From Methylobacterium amylolyticum (GTDB lineage: Bacteria; Pseudomonadota; Alphaproteobacteria; Rhizobiales; Beijerinckiaceae): a stretch of 64,000 bases of DNA. The position numbers and the translations under genes were made by a program. The stretch's first letter is position 1; every line of letters begins with the position of its first letter. Under the pieces are notes generated by a model. That model saw only the letters and a list, made by a program, of their open reading frames with translations, ran no database searches and was not told the DNA's origin. Below are positions 27,984 through 37,497 of the stretch, piece after piece. Location of the stretch: the NCBI RefSeq assembly GCF_030700245.1, contig NZ_JAUYZI010000018.1:48383-112382 (forward strand), written 5' to 3'.

Positions 27984-28774
27984 TGGGCAAGGACATGGGC
28001 GAACGGACGGGCATGAACTGGCCGGCGGTCCGCGCGATCTACCTGTTCGAGATGGGCCGCTTCTGGCGCACCGCCGGGCAGAGCATCCTCGCGCCGGTGA
28101 TCTCGACGACGCTGTACTTCGTGGTGTTCGGCGCCGCGATCGGCTCGCGGGTCTCGGCGGTGGACGGGGTGCCCTACGGGCTGTTCATCGTGCCCGGCCT
28201 GATCATGCTCTCGCTGCTGACGCAGAGCATCGCCAACGCCTCGTTCGGCATCTACTTCCCGCGCTTCGCCGGCACGATCTACGAGATCCTGTCGGCGCCG
28301 ATCTCGCCGCTGGAGGTGGTGCTGGGCTACGTCGGCGCCGCCGCCTCGAAGTCGATCCTGATCGGGCTGATCATCCTCGCGACCTCGGCCCTGTTCGTGC
28401 CGCTGCGGATCGATCACCCCGTCTGGATGCTCGCCTTCCTGCTGCTCACGGCGGTGACCTTCAGCCTGTTCGGCTTCATCATCGGCCTGTGGGCGGACGG
28501 GTTCGAGAAGCTCCAGCTCGTGCCGCTGCTGGTGGTGACGCCGCTGACCTTCCTCGGCGGCAGCTTCTACGCGGTGAGCATGCTGCCGCCGTTCTGGCAC
28601 ACGGTCAGCCTGCTGAATCCGGTGGTCTACCTGATCAGCGGCTTCCGCTGGGCCTTCTTCGGCACCGCCGACGTCGGCATCGGCGTCAGCCTCGCGATGA
28701 CCGGGCTGTTCCTGGCGATCTGCCTCGGGCTCGTCACCTACATCTTCCGGACGGGCTACCGGCTGAAGAGCTGA
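27980..28774 (+). CDS. ABC-2 type permease (YadH-like)
   Basis: The 264-residue membrane partner of the preceding ATPase, with six predicted transmembrane helices typical of ABC2_membrane permeases ([68 protein letters not shown] and others) and the family loop [22 protein letters not shown]. The start overlaps the ATPase stop by 4 nt. The pair is complete and probably exports a lipid, polysaccharide or drug; the sequence does not say which. Confidence 0.92.
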   Translation: MMGKDMGERTGMNWPAVRAIYLFEMGRFWRTAGQSILAPVISTTLYFVVFGAAIGSRVSAVDGVPYGLFIVPGLIMLSLLTQSIANASFGIYFPRFAGTIYEILSAPISPLEVVLGYVGAAASKSILIGLIILATSALFVPLRIDHPVWMLAFLLLTAVTFSLFGFIIGLWADGFEKLQLVPLLVVTPLTFLGGSFYAVSMLPPFWHTVSLLNPVVYLISGFRWAFFGTADVGIGVSLAMTGLFLAICLGLVTYIFRTGYRLKS

Positions 28775-28834
28775 TACGGCTTCCGCCGAAGCGGAGGCCG
28801 ATGCGGCGTCACGGGGCGCGGCAACCGGCTGAGA

Positions 28835-29602
28835 TCACGGCTGCGCGGCGAGGAACGCCAGCACGCCTTCCCGGTGCGGCCGGGCGCCGACCGCGGTGGA
28901 GTGGTCCTTGCCCGCGATGTCGAGGGCGCGGGCGTCCGGCATCAGCGCCGCCAGCCCCGAGGCCGAGCCCGCCACCGTGTCGAGGGTGCCGACCGAGACG
29001 AGAACGGGCACCTCGATCTGCGCGAGTTCGCCCCGGCTCAGGGTCTGGCGCGAGCCGCGCATGCAGGCGGCCAGCGCCCGCAGGTCGCTGCGGGTCTGCT
29101 CGGCGAAGGTCCGGAAGGCGGCGGCCGTCGGGTTGGCGGCGGGCGTGCCGGGGGGCGCCTCCAGCGCCTCGGCGATCCCCGAGGGCAGGCCCCGCCCCTC
29201 GACGAGGTGCATGCCCAGGCCGCCGATCAGCGCCGCGCGCACCCGGTTCGGGTGGTCGAGGGCGACGTGGGCGGTGATGCGCCCGCCCATCGAGTAGCCC
29301 ATCACGTGGGCGCGGGCGATGCCGAGATGGTCGAGGAGCCGCACCGCGTCGCCGGCCATGTGCTCGGAGGAATAGAGCGCCGGATCGTAGAGCTTCTCGC
29401 TCTCGCCGTGGCCGCGGTTGTCCAGCGCGATCACCCGGTAGCCGGCCTGGGCGAGCGCGCGCACCCACTGGGTGTTGACCCAGTTCACCGCGTGGTTCGA
29501 GGCGAAGCCGTGGATCAGCAGGATCGGGTCCCCGGACCCGGAGGGGGCCGGCGGCACGTCGATATAGGCGATCCGCACCCCGTCCGAATCGAACTGGTCC
29601 AT
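28835..29602 (-). CDS. Alpha/beta hydrolase
   Basis: A 255-residue alpha/beta hydrolase. The oxyanion motif is LLIHGFASN, followed by ALDNRGHGES; the nucleophile Ser is in GYSMGGRITA, the acid in VSVGTLDTVAGSA, and the His in DIAGKDHSTAVG. All catalytic residues are present. The group includes esterases and 3-oxoadipate enol-lactonase-like enzymes; the substrate is unknown. It is a lone gene on the minus strand, convergent with the ABC permease. Confidence 0.87.
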   Translation of the reverse strand: MDQFDSDGVRIAYIDVPPAPSGSGDPILLIHGFASNHAVNWVNTQWVRALAQAGYRVIALDNRGHGESEKLYDPALYSSEHMAGDAVRLLDHLGIARAHVMGYSMGGRITAHVALDHPNRVRAALIGGLGMHLVEGRGLPSGIAEALEAPPGTPAANPTAAAFRTFAEQTRSDLRALAACMRGSRQTLSRGELAQIEVPVLVSVGTLDTVAGSASGLAALMPDARALDIAGKDHSTAVGARPHREGVLAFLAAQP

Positions 29603-29718
29603 GCCCCGGCCGTCTCCCGCGCTGATGGCGATGGCTTAGACCAGCGCAGGGAGCCGGGGCAACGCGGCGCTCGCAGCGGCCCTTGCGGCGGCCCCGCCCT
29701 GCTGGCATCACCCGGCCG

Positions 29719-30549
29719 GTGAAGACGGACGCGCAGCCCTACGGCACCTACGCCCCGGCCGGCCTCGTGGCGGCCATCACCCGCCGCACCGGCGCCATCC
29801 CGGCCGAGTCCTGGCACGGGCGCCGCCTCGCGCTGTTCCTGCGCCGGATCGCGATCTCGCTGCTGGGCGGCAGGCCCCTCGACGTGACCCGCTACGGGGC
29901 GCGGATGCGCCTGCACCCCTACAACAACAACTGCGAGAAGAAGGTGCTGTTCACGCCGCAGTTCTTCGATCCCGCCGAGCGGGCGATCCTGCGCGAGCGG
30001 CTGCCGCGGGACTGCGTGTTCCTCGACATCGGCGCCAATGTCGGCGCCTACGCCCTGTGCGTGGCGGCCTTCTCCGGCCCCGAGGCGCGGGTCGTCGCGG
30101 TCGAGCCGCAGCCCGACGTGTTCGAGCGGCTGAGCTACAACATCGCCCAGAACCCGTTCCACACGGTCAAGGCGGTGGCCTGCGCGGTGGCCGACAAGGC
30201 GGGCGAGCTGACCCTGTTCATCGATCCGCGCAACCGGGGCGAATCCTCCCTGCGCATCGTCGGCACCAACGAGGCTGCGCGCATCACCGTGCCGGCGGTG
30301 ACGCTCCTCGACCTCCTGGCCCGCGAGGGCCTGACCCGCGTCGACGCGATCAAGCTCGACGTGGAGGGCGCCGAGGACCTGATCCTGGAGCCGTTCCTGC
30401 GCGAGGCGCCGGCCGCGCTGCTGCCGCGCTTCCTGCTGATCGAGAACGGCACCGGCCAGTGGCAGCTCGACCTGCCGAAGCTCCTGGAGAACCACGGCTA
30501 CCGCGAACTGCACCGCTCGCGGCTGAACCTGATGTACGAGCGCGGCTGA
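29719..30549 (+). CDS. FkbM-family methyltransferase
   Basis: A 276-residue SAM-dependent methyltransferase of the FkbM family, which O-methylates sugars or polyketides. The SAM site is VFLDIGANVGAYALCVAA followed by VVAVEPQPDVFERL; the family segment is DAIKLDVEGAEDLILE; it ends LLENHGYRELHRSRLNLMYE. The GTG at 29719 is preferred; a TTG at 29683 would add twelve residues. The N-terminal 60 residues contain no clear domain. It may modify surface glycans, but no glycan genes adjoin it. Confidence 0.85.
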   Translation: MKTDAQPYGTYAPAGLVAAITRRTGAIPAESWHGRRLALFLRRIAISLLGGRPLDVTRYGARMRLHPYNNNCEKKVLFTPQFFDPAERAILRERLPRDCVFLDIGANVGAYALCVAAFSGPEARVVAVEPQPDVFERLSYNIAQNPFHTVKAVACAVADKAGELTLFIDPRNRGESSLRIVGTNEAARITVPAVTLLDLLAREGLTRVDAIKLDVEGAEDLILEPFLREAPAALLPRFLLIENGTGQWQLDLPKLLENHGYRELHRSRLNLMYERG

Positions 30550-30558
30550 CCCGTCGCG

Positions 30559-31155
30559 TCAGAGGCGCCGCGGATCGAGATGCGTGTCCGCGTAGATCTC
30601 GGCGAGGGTGCAGACCGCGCCGAGCTCTCCGAGCACGATCGCGTCGCCGGGCCTCGAGAGCGTCTCGACGTGCCACGTCTCCGAATCGCTCCGGACGTGC
30701 AGCGTCGCGGCCAGCGCATCCTGCTCGACGATCAGGATGAAGCGGTTGTGCGGGTGCGCCCGGTAGAAGGCGATCTTGCGCTCCAGCACGCGCCCGCGGT
30801 CGCTGGCGGAGGGCACCTCCATGACGAGGTAGAACCGGTCGGTGTAGCTGCGCTCGGTGTCGGTCGCCGCGTCGATCACCGTGACCTCCGGCTCGGGCCG
30901 GTAGCGCGACCGGCTCGACACCTCGATGCCGATCTCGCGATCGGCGCGCCAGGCGGGGCGGTGCAGGCGGAGCGCGGCGTTGAGGTGCCGCTCGAAGTTG
31001 CTCGCGATCCGCTGGTGGGCGATCCGCGGCGCCGCCGACTGCATGGCAACCCCCTCGATCAGCTCCCAGCGCTCGCCGTCCGGGCGGGTTTCGAGGAACG
31101 CGCGGAAGCCGGCGGCGTCGAAGGCGGCGTGCGCGCTCAGGGCGGGTTCGGCCAT
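30559..31155 (-). CDS. Uma2-family protein (putative PD-(D/E)XK nuclease fold)
   Basis: A 198-residue member of the Uma2/DUF820 family, a PD-(D/E)XK-like nuclease fold abundant in cyanobacteria and methylobacteria but of unknown role. Landmarks are WELIEGVAMQSAAPRIAHQRI, YRPEPEVTVID, FYLVMEVPSASD and RVLERKIAFYRAHPHNRFILIVEQD, which give the E..D..ExK arrangement. It is convergent with the FkbM gene, only 9 nt apart. Confidence 0.8.
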   Translation of the reverse strand: MAEPALSAHAAFDAAGFRAFLETRPDGERWELIEGVAMQSAAPRIAHQRIASNFERHLNAALRLHRPAWRADREIGIEVSSRSRYRPEPEVTVIDAATDTERSYTDRFYLVMEVPSASDRGRVLERKIAFYRAHPHNRFILIVEQDALAATLHVRSDSETWHVETLSRPGDAIVLGELGAVCTLAEIYADTHLDPRRL

Positions 31156-31219
31156 CGGGACGGGTCCGGAGCGAATGCCTCAGGATTCTACCACGCCCGG
31201 CGGGCGCCTGCGACGTCCC

Positions 31220-31933
31220 TCACGCCGGCGTGACGACCGGGATCTCGTCGGCGAGCGTCACGCCCTCCGGCCCCACGGCGCAGCGGTAGGCGCGGGTCTC
31301 GACCCCCGCGGCCCGGGCCTCGCGGAAGGCGCGGTCGAAGGCCGGGTCGATGTCGCGGGCGACGTCGAAGGAATCGGCCCGCATCTGCACGACGATCACC
31401 ACCAGCGCCCGGCCGCCCGTGGCCACCACGGCGGCGAGCTCCCGCATGTGCCGGGCGCTGCGGGCGGCGGTGCAGTCGGGGAACTCGGCGAGCCCCGGCA
31501 CCCGCATCATGTGGCAGTTCTTCACCTCGACGTGACACGGGCCCGCGGTGCCGCCGCTCGCCAGGAAGTCGACTCGGCTCGCCTGCCCGTAGCGCACCTC
31601 CGGCCGCAGCGCGTCGTAGCCCGCGAGCGCCGCGATCCGCCCCGCGTGAAACGCCTCGGCGACCAGCGCGTTCGGGCGCAGCGTGTTGATCCCGACCCAT
31701 TGCGGGCCGCCGGGCAGGTCGGCCTCCACCAGCTCCCAGGTGAGCGGCAGCTTGCGCGCCGGGTTGGCCGAGCGGCTGAGCAGCGCGCGGGCGCCGGGCG
31801 CGGTCAGGCCGAGCATCGCCCCGGGATTGGGGCAGTGGGCGGTCACCGGCCCCTCCGCGGTCTCGATATCGGCGAGGAAGCGCTTGTAGCGGCGCACCAG
31901 CCGGCCTTCCACGAGCGCGCCGGTCCATCGCAT
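31220..31933 (-). CDS. sfsA: Sugar fermentation stimulation protein homologue SfsA
   Basis: A 237-residue SfsA family protein with the N-terminal OB-like region (LVEGRLVRRYKRFLADIE, HCPNPGAMLGLTAPGA) and the nuclease-like C-terminal half (DFLASGG, CHVEVKNCHMM, FPDCTAARSARHMRELAAVV). The family binds DNA and has a PD-(D/E)XK-type fold; its physiological role is unsettled. It diverges from the CinA-type gene across 75 nt. Confidence 0.9.
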   Translation of the reverse strand: MRWTGALVEGRLVRRYKRFLADIETAEGPVTAHCPNPGAMLGLTAPGARALLSRSANPARKLPLTWELVEADLPGGPQWVGINTLRPNALVAEAFHAGRIAALAGYDALRPEVRYGQASRVDFLASGGTAGPCHVEVKNCHMMRVPGLAEFPDCTAARSARHMRELAAVVATGGRALVVIVVQMRADSFDVARDIDPAFDRAFREARAAGVETRAYRCAVGPEGVTLADEIPVVTPA

Positions 31934-32008
31934 CTGTCGCCGCGCTCCGTGGATGCCGGGAGGGAGACGCGCTATCTGCACGCCCGAGCCCGCCGCCGAC
32001 AGGTCCGC

Positions 32009-32752
32009 ATGAGCACGCCCGAGGAAAATCCCGTCACCGCCGCGATCCTCGTCATCGGCGACGAGATCCTGTCCGGCCGCACCAAGGACAAGAACATCGG
32101 CACCATCGCCGACTACCTCACCGCGGCGGGCATCGACCTGCGCGAGGTGCGGATCGTCCCCGACGAGCCGGCGATGATCGTCGAGGCGGTCAACGCCCTG
32201 CGCACCCGCTACACCTACCTGTTCACCACCGGCGGCATCGGCCCGACCCACGACGACATCACCGCCGACTGCGTGGCGCAGGCGTTCGGCGTCGGCATCG
32301 ACGTGGACGAGCGCGCCCGCGCCATGCTGCTGGAGCGCCACAAGCCGGAGGACCTGAACGCCGCCCGCCTGCGCATGGCCCGCATCCCGTTCGGCGCCGA
32401 CCTGATCCCCAACCCGGTCTCCAAGGCGCCGGGCTTCCGCATCGGCAACGTGATGGTCATGGCCGGGGTGCCGGCGATCATGCAGGCGATGCTCGACGCG
32501 GTCGGCCCGACGCTCTCCGGCGGCGCCCGGATGCTGTCCGAGACGGTGGAGGCCCGGGGCGTGCCGGAGGGGACCTACGCGGGCGACCTCGCGGAGATCG
32601 CCAAGCGCCACGCGGCGGTGTCGATCGGCTCCTACCCGATGATGACGCCGGAGGGTTTTCGGAATCGCATCGTCGTGCGCGCGCGCGACGCCGCCGCGCT
32701 CGCCGCGGCCCGGGACGAGGTGGCGGCGCTGGTAGCGCGCCTCGCCCCCTGA
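32009..32752 (+). CDS. CinA N-terminal/MoCF-biosynthesis domain protein
   Basis: A 247-residue protein with the MoCF_biosynth fold found in MoeA, MogA and the N-terminus of CinA. It has LVIGDEILSGRTKDKN, TYLFTTGGIGPTHDDITADCVAQAF and NPVSKAPGFRIGNVMVMAGVP. It lacks the C-terminal nicotinamide-nucleotide amidase domain of full-length CinA, as do the short forms common in alphaproteobacteria. The family hydrolyses ADP-ribose or binds molybdopterin; the role here is undecided. Often annotated competence/damage-inducible protein A. Confidence 0.87.
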   Translation: MSTPEENPVTAAILVIGDEILSGRTKDKNIGTIADYLTAAGIDLREVRIVPDEPAMIVEAVNALRTRYTYLFTTGGIGPTHDDITADCVAQAFGVGIDVDERARAMLLERHKPEDLNAARLRMARIPFGADLIPNPVSKAPGFRIGNVMVMAGVPAIMQAMLDAVGPTLSGGARMLSETVEARGVPEGTYAGDLAEIAKRHAAVSIGSYPMMTPEGFRNRIVVRARDAAALAAARDEVAALVARLAP

Positions 32753-32859
32753 TCGGCGCCGCCGCTGTCACCGGGCGCGGTCGCCGTCGCTCGCCGTCGC
32801 CATAGATCCCGGCGGTGCGCCGCTCCGACCCGGACCGGGCGCCGGGGAGCGAGGCGGAG

Positions 32860-33720
32860 ATGGCGCGCAACGGCAAGGAGAAGGAGGAGCGGCGCGACGA
32901 GCTTCTGAAGGAGGTCTCCGAGATCGGCCGGCCGGACGCCTACGTCCTGCACGAGGTGATCCGCCTGGAGGGCGACGAGGAGCTGCGCCGCCACGGCCTC
33001 GCCCTGTTCCTCTCGGCCTTCTCCGCGGGGCTGAGCATCGCCCTGTCGCTGATCGTGCCCGGGGTGCTCAAGGCGCACCTGCCGGATGCCGAGTGGGCGA
33101 AGATCGTCACCTCGATGGGCTACGCGGTCGGCTTCCTCGTGGTGGTGCTCGGGCGCCAGCAACTGTTCACCGAGAACACCATCACGCCGATCCTGCCGCT
33201 GCTGCACGACCGCACGGCCAAGACCGCGTGGCGGGTGCTGCGGCTCTGGGTGATCGTGCTGGCCGGCAACATCCTCGCCACCGCGGCCATCGCCACGCTG
33301 CTCGCCTATGCCGGCGCCTTCCCGCCGGCCGTGCTGAAGGCTTTCGCCGAGCTCAGCCACGACGCCATCGCCCACGACTTCACCGCGACCTTCACCAAGG
33401 CGGTGTTCGCGGGCTGGATCATCGCGCTGATGGTGTGGTTCCTGCCGGCCACGGCCAGCGCCGCGCCCTTCGTCATCCTGCTGATGACGTGGCTCGTCTC
33501 GCTCTGCGGCCTCGCCCACATCGTCGCCGGCTCGGTGGAGGCCTTCTACCTCGTGGTCACCGGCGCCGCCACGCTGGGCACCTACGTCGAGCGGTTCTTC
33601 GTGCCGACGCTGCTCGGCAACGTCTTCGGCGGCACCACCCTCGTGGCGGTGCTGAACTACGGGCAGGTCGCACCGGAGGTGGAGGAGACCAAGGAGGTCG
33701 AGGTCGAGCGCACCGACTGA
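32860..33720 (+). CDS. Formate/nitrite transporter family channel (YfdC-like)
   Basis: A 286-residue integral membrane protein. Cytoplasmic charged residues 1-45 (KEKEERRDELLKEVSEIG) precede six hydrophobic segments in the FNT layout, including VLGRQQLFTENTITPILPLL (the FNT signature region), AGWIIALMVWFLPATASAA and GNVFGGTTLVAVLNY. It is closest in style to YfdC, whose substrate is unknown; formate or another small anion is inferred. The ATG at 32860 is preferred over the GTG at 32815. Confidence 0.85.
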   Translation: MARNGKEKEERRDELLKEVSEIGRPDAYVLHEVIRLEGDEELRRHGLALFLSAFSAGLSIALSLIVPGVLKAHLPDAEWAKIVTSMGYAVGFLVVVLGRQQLFTENTITPILPLLHDRTAKTAWRVLRLWVIVLAGNILATAAIATLLAYAGAFPPAVLKAFAELSHDAIAHDFTATFTKAVFAGWIIALMVWFLPATASAAPFVILLMTWLVSLCGLAHIVAGSVEAFYLVVTGAATLGTYVERFFVPTLLGNVFGGTTLVAVLNYGQVAPEVEETKEVEVERTD

Positions 33721-33751
33721 TCCTGTTCGGGATTTTCCTCCGCCCGCGCCC

Positions 33752-33934
33752 CCCTCTCCCCTCCGCGGGAGAGGGCGGCCCCCGAAGGGGGTCGGGTGAG
33801 GGGAGCCCGGCTTCAGGCAAAGTCGCGACGACCGCTGCCGGGCGCCATGTCCGGCAGCGTCGCTCCCCTCTCCCGACCCGGCCTGACGCGAGGGGCGCCT
33901 TCTTGGCCACCCTCCCCCGCAGAGGGGGAGGGAC
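33752..33934. repeat. Composite palindromic repeat, family A
   Basis: It contains CCCCTCTCCCCTCCGCGGGA, CCCGAAGGGGGTCGGGTGA, GCTCCCCTCTCCCGACCC, GCCTGACGCGAGGGGCG and CCTCCCCCGCAGAGGGGG in that order. These match the copies at 13630-13778 and 21423-21587 almost motif for motif. It fills the gap between the convergent FNT and aldehyde dehydrogenase genes, and may serve as a two-way terminator. Confidence 0.85.
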
Positions 33935-33947
33935 GAGACGTGAGCCC

Positions 33948-35417
33948 TCAGGCGCCGAGGCCGCCGATGCAGAGGTACTTGGTGTTCAGGTAGTCCTCGA
34001 TGCCCTGGTAGGAGCCCTCGCGGCCGAGCCCCGATTCCTTCACGCCGCCGAAGGGCGCCACCTCGGTGGTGATGATCCCCTCGTTGACGCCGACCATGCC
34101 GTATTCCAGCGCCTCCGAGACCCGGAAGGTCCGGCCGAGGTCGCGGGTGTAGACGTAGCAGGCGAGCCCGTACTCCGTGGCGTTGGCCATCCGCACGGCC
34201 TCGGCCTCGTCGCGGAACTTGAACAGCGGCGCCAGCGGCCCGAAGGTCTCCTCCCGGGCCACCGCCATCTCGGGCGTGGCGCCGGTGATCACCGTCGGCT
34301 CGAAGAACTGGCCGCCGAGCCGGTGCCGGCCGCCGCCGGCGATCACCCGGCCGCCCTTGGCCACCGCGTCGCGGATGTGCTCCTCGGTCTTCTCCACCGC
34401 CGCCATGTCGATGAGCGGGCCCTGCATCACCCCGTCTTCGAGCCCGTTGCCGACCTTCAAGCCCTTGGCCGCCTCGGCCATCCGCTCCGCGAACGCCTCG
34501 TAGATCCCTTCTTGCACGAGGAAGCGGTTGGTGCAGATGCAGGTCTGGCCCGAGTTGCGGTACTTGGCGAGCATCGCGCCGGCCACCGCCCGGTCGAGGT
34601 CGGCGTCGTCGAACACGATGAACGGCGCGTTGCCGCCGAGTTCCATCGACACCTTCTTCACGGTGCCGGCCGCCTGCTCCAGGAGCACCTTGCCAACCTC
34701 GGTCGAGCCGGTGAACGTGATCTTCTTGACGAGCGGGTTGGAGGTCAGCTCGCCGCCGATGGCCCGGGCCGAGCCGGTGACCACGTTCACCACCCCGTCC
34801 GGGATGCCGGCCATCTCGCACAGCACGCCCCAGACGAGGCCCGAGAGCGGGGTCTGCGAGGCAGGCTTGGCCACCACCGTGCAGCCGGCCGCGAGCGCGG
34901 GCGCGATCTTGCGGGCGAGCATGGAGGAGGGGAAGTTCCAGGGCGTGATCGCGCCCACCACCCCCACCGGCTCCTTGGTGACGAGGATCTTCCGGTCCGC
35001 CCAGGGGGAGGGGATGGTGTCGCCGTAGACGCGCCGCGCCTCTTCGGCGAACCACAGCACGTAGGCGGCCGACATGCCGACCTCGCCGCGGGCCTCGGTC
35101 AGCGACTTGCCCTGCTCGGCGGTGAGGATCTGGGCCAGATCCTCCTGGTTCTCGGTGATGATCGCGGCGAGCTTGCGCAGCAGCATCGCCCGCTCGTTGG
35201 CGGTCTTGGCGCGCCAGCCCGGGTAGGCGGCGTGGGCGGCGGCGACCGCCCGGCGGGTCTCCTCGGCGCCCGCGTTCGGCACCCGGGCGATCTCGGCGCC
35301 GGTGGCCGGGTTGGTGACCGCGATGCTCCCCGAGCCGGCCTTGGTCCAGTCCCCGCCGATCAGGCAGGCCTCGACCAGGAGCTTCGGGTTCTTGAGCGAC
35401 AGGGCCGTGTCAGGCAT
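33948..35417 (-). CDS. Succinate-semialdehyde dehydrogenase-like aldehyde dehydrogenase
   Basis: A 489-residue aldehyde dehydrogenase of the GabD type. The cofactor segment is PWNFPSSMLARKIAPALAAG with KPASQTPLS, the turn is FTGSTEVGK, the base is in SMELGGNAP, and the catalytic Cys lies in NSGQTCICTNRF, the double-Cys form usual in succinate-semialdehyde dehydrogenases. It would oxidise succinate semialdehyde to succinate. It is the last gene of the PHA operon; its start overlaps the CoA-transferase stop by 8 nt. In this setting it may drain surplus semialdehyde from the 4-hydroxybutyrate branch. Confidence 0.88.
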   Translation of the reverse strand: MPDTALSLKNPKLLVEACLIGGDWTKAGSGSIAVTNPATGAEIARVPNAGAEETRRAVAAAHAAYPGWRAKTANERAMLLRKLAAIITENQEDLAQILTAEQGKSLTEARGEVGMSAAYVLWFAEEARRVYGDTIPSPWADRKILVTKEPVGVVGAITPWNFPSSMLARKIAPALAAGCTVVAKPASQTPLSGLVWGVLCEMAGIPDGVVNVVTGSARAIGGELTSNPLVKKITFTGSTEVGKVLLEQAAGTVKKVSMELGGNAPFIVFDDADLDRAVAGAMLAKYRNSGQTCICTNRFLVQEGIYEAFAERMAEAAKGLKVGNGLEDGVMQGPLIDMAAVEKTEEHIRDAVAKGGRVIAGGGRHRLGGQFFEPTVITGATPEMAVAREETFGPLAPLFKFRDEAEAVRMANATEYGLACYVYTRDLGRTFRVSEALEYGMVGVNEGIITTEVAPFGGVKESGLGREGSYQGIEDYLNTKYLCIGGLGA

Positions 35418-37497
35418 CCAACGGTTCCTTCGGCGGCGCAGGCCGCCTCAGGGGCACGCTCTGTGCCGTGTTGCGGGCTTGCGCCTCGGCGCGGGTCTCG
35501 TACACGTGCGGTGCGAGATCGCGCGACTGCAGGGATACACCCAGCTTCAACCGCATGAAGGCGCTCGTCGTGTACCGCGAGGCCGTGGCGTAGTAGCGGC
35601 TTTCCAGATAGGCGATGGTCGAGAAATACGCATCCGACACCGCCGGATCAAGTTCGAAGCCGTCGTAGTTGACGATCAGGTGAACCTTGCGGCCGATCTC
35701 CTGGCAGGTGCGCTCGAATTCGCGCCGGACCAGCTCGACATCCTCGATCGTGCGGACCTGGAAGCTCTCGAAGTTGCCGAACAGCGTGTTGCGCTCGGGA
35801 TCGTAGGAGATCCGCTCGGCCAGGCTCATGCCGAGCAGCCACGGCTCCAGCCCCATCACCGCGTCGCGGAACAGCCGCGGGTCCATCGGGCCTGGGTCGT
35901 TCACGATCGGCGCGAAGTCCATCTGGGCGAGGATGTCGCGTTCCACGTCGATCCCCGGCGCGACCTCGACCAGCTCCATCCCGGCCCGGGTGCGGCGCAG
36001 GACGCAGCGCTCGGTCACGTACAGCACCGGCTGGCCGCGCTCGGCGGCGTAGTCGCCCGAGAAGGTGATCTGCTCCACCGCCGCGATGAATTTTTTCGAT
36101 TTGCCCTCGCGGACGATGCGGAGCCCGCCGTCCTCGACCGCCACGTCGAGCCCGTCCGCGGTGAAGGTGCCGGCGAAGACGAGGCGCTTGGCGTTCTGCG
36201 AGATGTTGATGAAGCCGCCCGCCCCGGCGAGCCGCTTGCCGAACCGGCTGACGTTGACGTTGCCCCGCGCGTCCGCCTGCGCGAGGCCGAGCACCGCGAT
36301 GTCGAGGCCGCCGCCGTCGTAGAAGTCGAACTGCTGGTTCTGGTGCAGCACTGCGGCCGGGTTCAGCGCCGCGCCGAAATCCAGCCCGCCCTGCGGCAGG
36401 CCGCCGATCACCCCCGGCTCGGCGGTGAGCGTCAGGTACTTCAGCACCCGCTCCTCCGCCGCCACCGCGGCCACCCCCTCCGGCATGCCGATGCCGAGGT
36501 TGACCACGCCGCCGGGCGGCAGCTCGAAGGCGCAGCGCCGGGCGATGACCTTGCGCGCGTCCAGCGGCAGCGGCGCGATCCGGTCGAGCGGCACCCGCTG
36601 GCGCCCGGTGAAGGCGTGGTTGTAAGGCGTCGCGTAGGTCTGGCGGTGGTTCTCGGGCTGGCTCAGCACCACGCAGTCGACCAGCACCCCCGGCACCTGC
36701 ACCTCGCGCGGCGCCAGCGAGCCGGACTCGGCGATGCGCTCGACCTGGGCGATGACGAAGCCGCCCGAATTCTTCGCCGCCATCGCCGCGGCGAGGTTGT
36801 CGAGCGTCAGCGCCTCGCGCTCCATGGTGATGTTGCCGGCCGGGTCCGCGGTGGTGCCGCGGATGAGCGCGACGTTCACCGGGAACGCCTTGTAGTGCAG
36901 CCACGGCTCGCCGTTCAGCTCGATCAGGCTGACCAGATCCTCCGTGGTGATCGGGCTGAGCTTGCCGCCGCCCTGACGCGGGTCGACGAAGGTGTGCAGG
37001 CCGACCTTGGTGATGTGGCCCGGGGTCTTGGCGGCGATGTCGCGGTAGAGGTGGCTGACGACGCCGAGCGGCAGGTTGTAGGCCTCGATCTCGCCGGCGA
37101 GCGCCATCTGCCCGAGCTTCGGGACCAGCGCCCAGTGGCCGCCGACCACCCGGCGCACGAGACCGGGCTTGGCGAGGCGATTGAGACCCCGCTCCTTGCC
37201 GTCGCCGGGGGCGGCGGCGAACATCAGCCCGAGGTCGCGCGGGCTGCCGCTGCCCTCGAAGCGGCGGGCGAGCGCCAGGATCAGCTCGTCGGGCGTGCCG
37301 ATGCCGACGAAGCCGGAGACCGCGACCATGTCGCCGTCCTGAACGATCGCCGCCGCCTCGTCGGCGCTCACGATCTTGTTCTTGAGGCCCGACATCACGC
37401 GGTTCTCGATCGTCTTGCGGTCGGAGGATCCGGCCGGGGAGCCGGCCGGCGGGTCGGATGTCGGATCGGCCGAAGACTCGGCCGAGGGATCAGCCAC
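35410..37497 (-). CDS. Acyl-CoA:acetate-type CoA-transferase with long C-terminal extension
   Basis: A fused alpha-beta family I CoA-transferase like propionate CoA-transferase/YdiF. GFVGIGTPDELI and the alpha half are followed by VNLGIGMPEGVA and the catalytic Glu in TAEPGVIGGLPQGG (about residue 360). It moves CoA between small acids; 4-hydroxybutyrate is proposed from context, but lactate, propionate or 3-ketoacids fit too. About 155 residues beyond the usual end form an extra C-terminal domain (ILVNYDGFEL-like HLIVNYDGFELDP, RYTTSAFMRLKLG). The GTG at 37497 overlaps the phaC stop by 8 nt; an ATG at 37395 would remove a low-complexity Ser/Pro/Ala leader. Confidence 0.87.
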   Translation of the reverse strand: MADPSAESSADPTSDPPAGSPAGSSDRKTIENRVMSGLKNKIVSADEAAAIVQDGDMVAVSGFVGIGTPDELILALARRFEGSGSPRDLGLMFAAAPGDGKERGLNRLAKPGLVRRVVGGHWALVPKLGQMALAGEIEAYNLPLGVVSHLYRDIAAKTPGHITKVGLHTFVDPRQGGGKLSPITTEDLVSLIELNGEPWLHYKAFPVNVALIRGTTADPAGNITMEREALTLDNLAAAMAAKNSGGFVIAQVERIAESGSLAPREVQVPGVLVDCVVLSQPENHRQTYATPYNHAFTGRQRVPLDRIAPLPLDARKVIARRCAFELPPGGVVNLGIGMPEGVAAVAAEERVLKYLTLTAEPGVIGGLPQGGLDFGAALNPAAVLHQNQQFDFYDGGGLDIAVLGLAQADARGNVNVSRFGKRLAGAGGFINISQNAKRLVFAGTFTADGLDVAVEDGGLRIVREGKSKKFIAAVEQITFSGDYAAERGQPVLYVTERCVLRRTRAGMELVEVAPGIDVERDILAQMDFAPIVNDPGPMDPRLFRDAVMGLEPWLLGMSLAERISYDPERNTLFGNFESFQVRTIEDVELVRREFERTCQEIGRKVHLIVNYDGFELDPAVSDAYFSTIAYLESRYYATASRYTTSAFMRLKLGVSLQSRDLAPHVYETRAEAQARNTAQSVPLRRPAPPKEPLDA

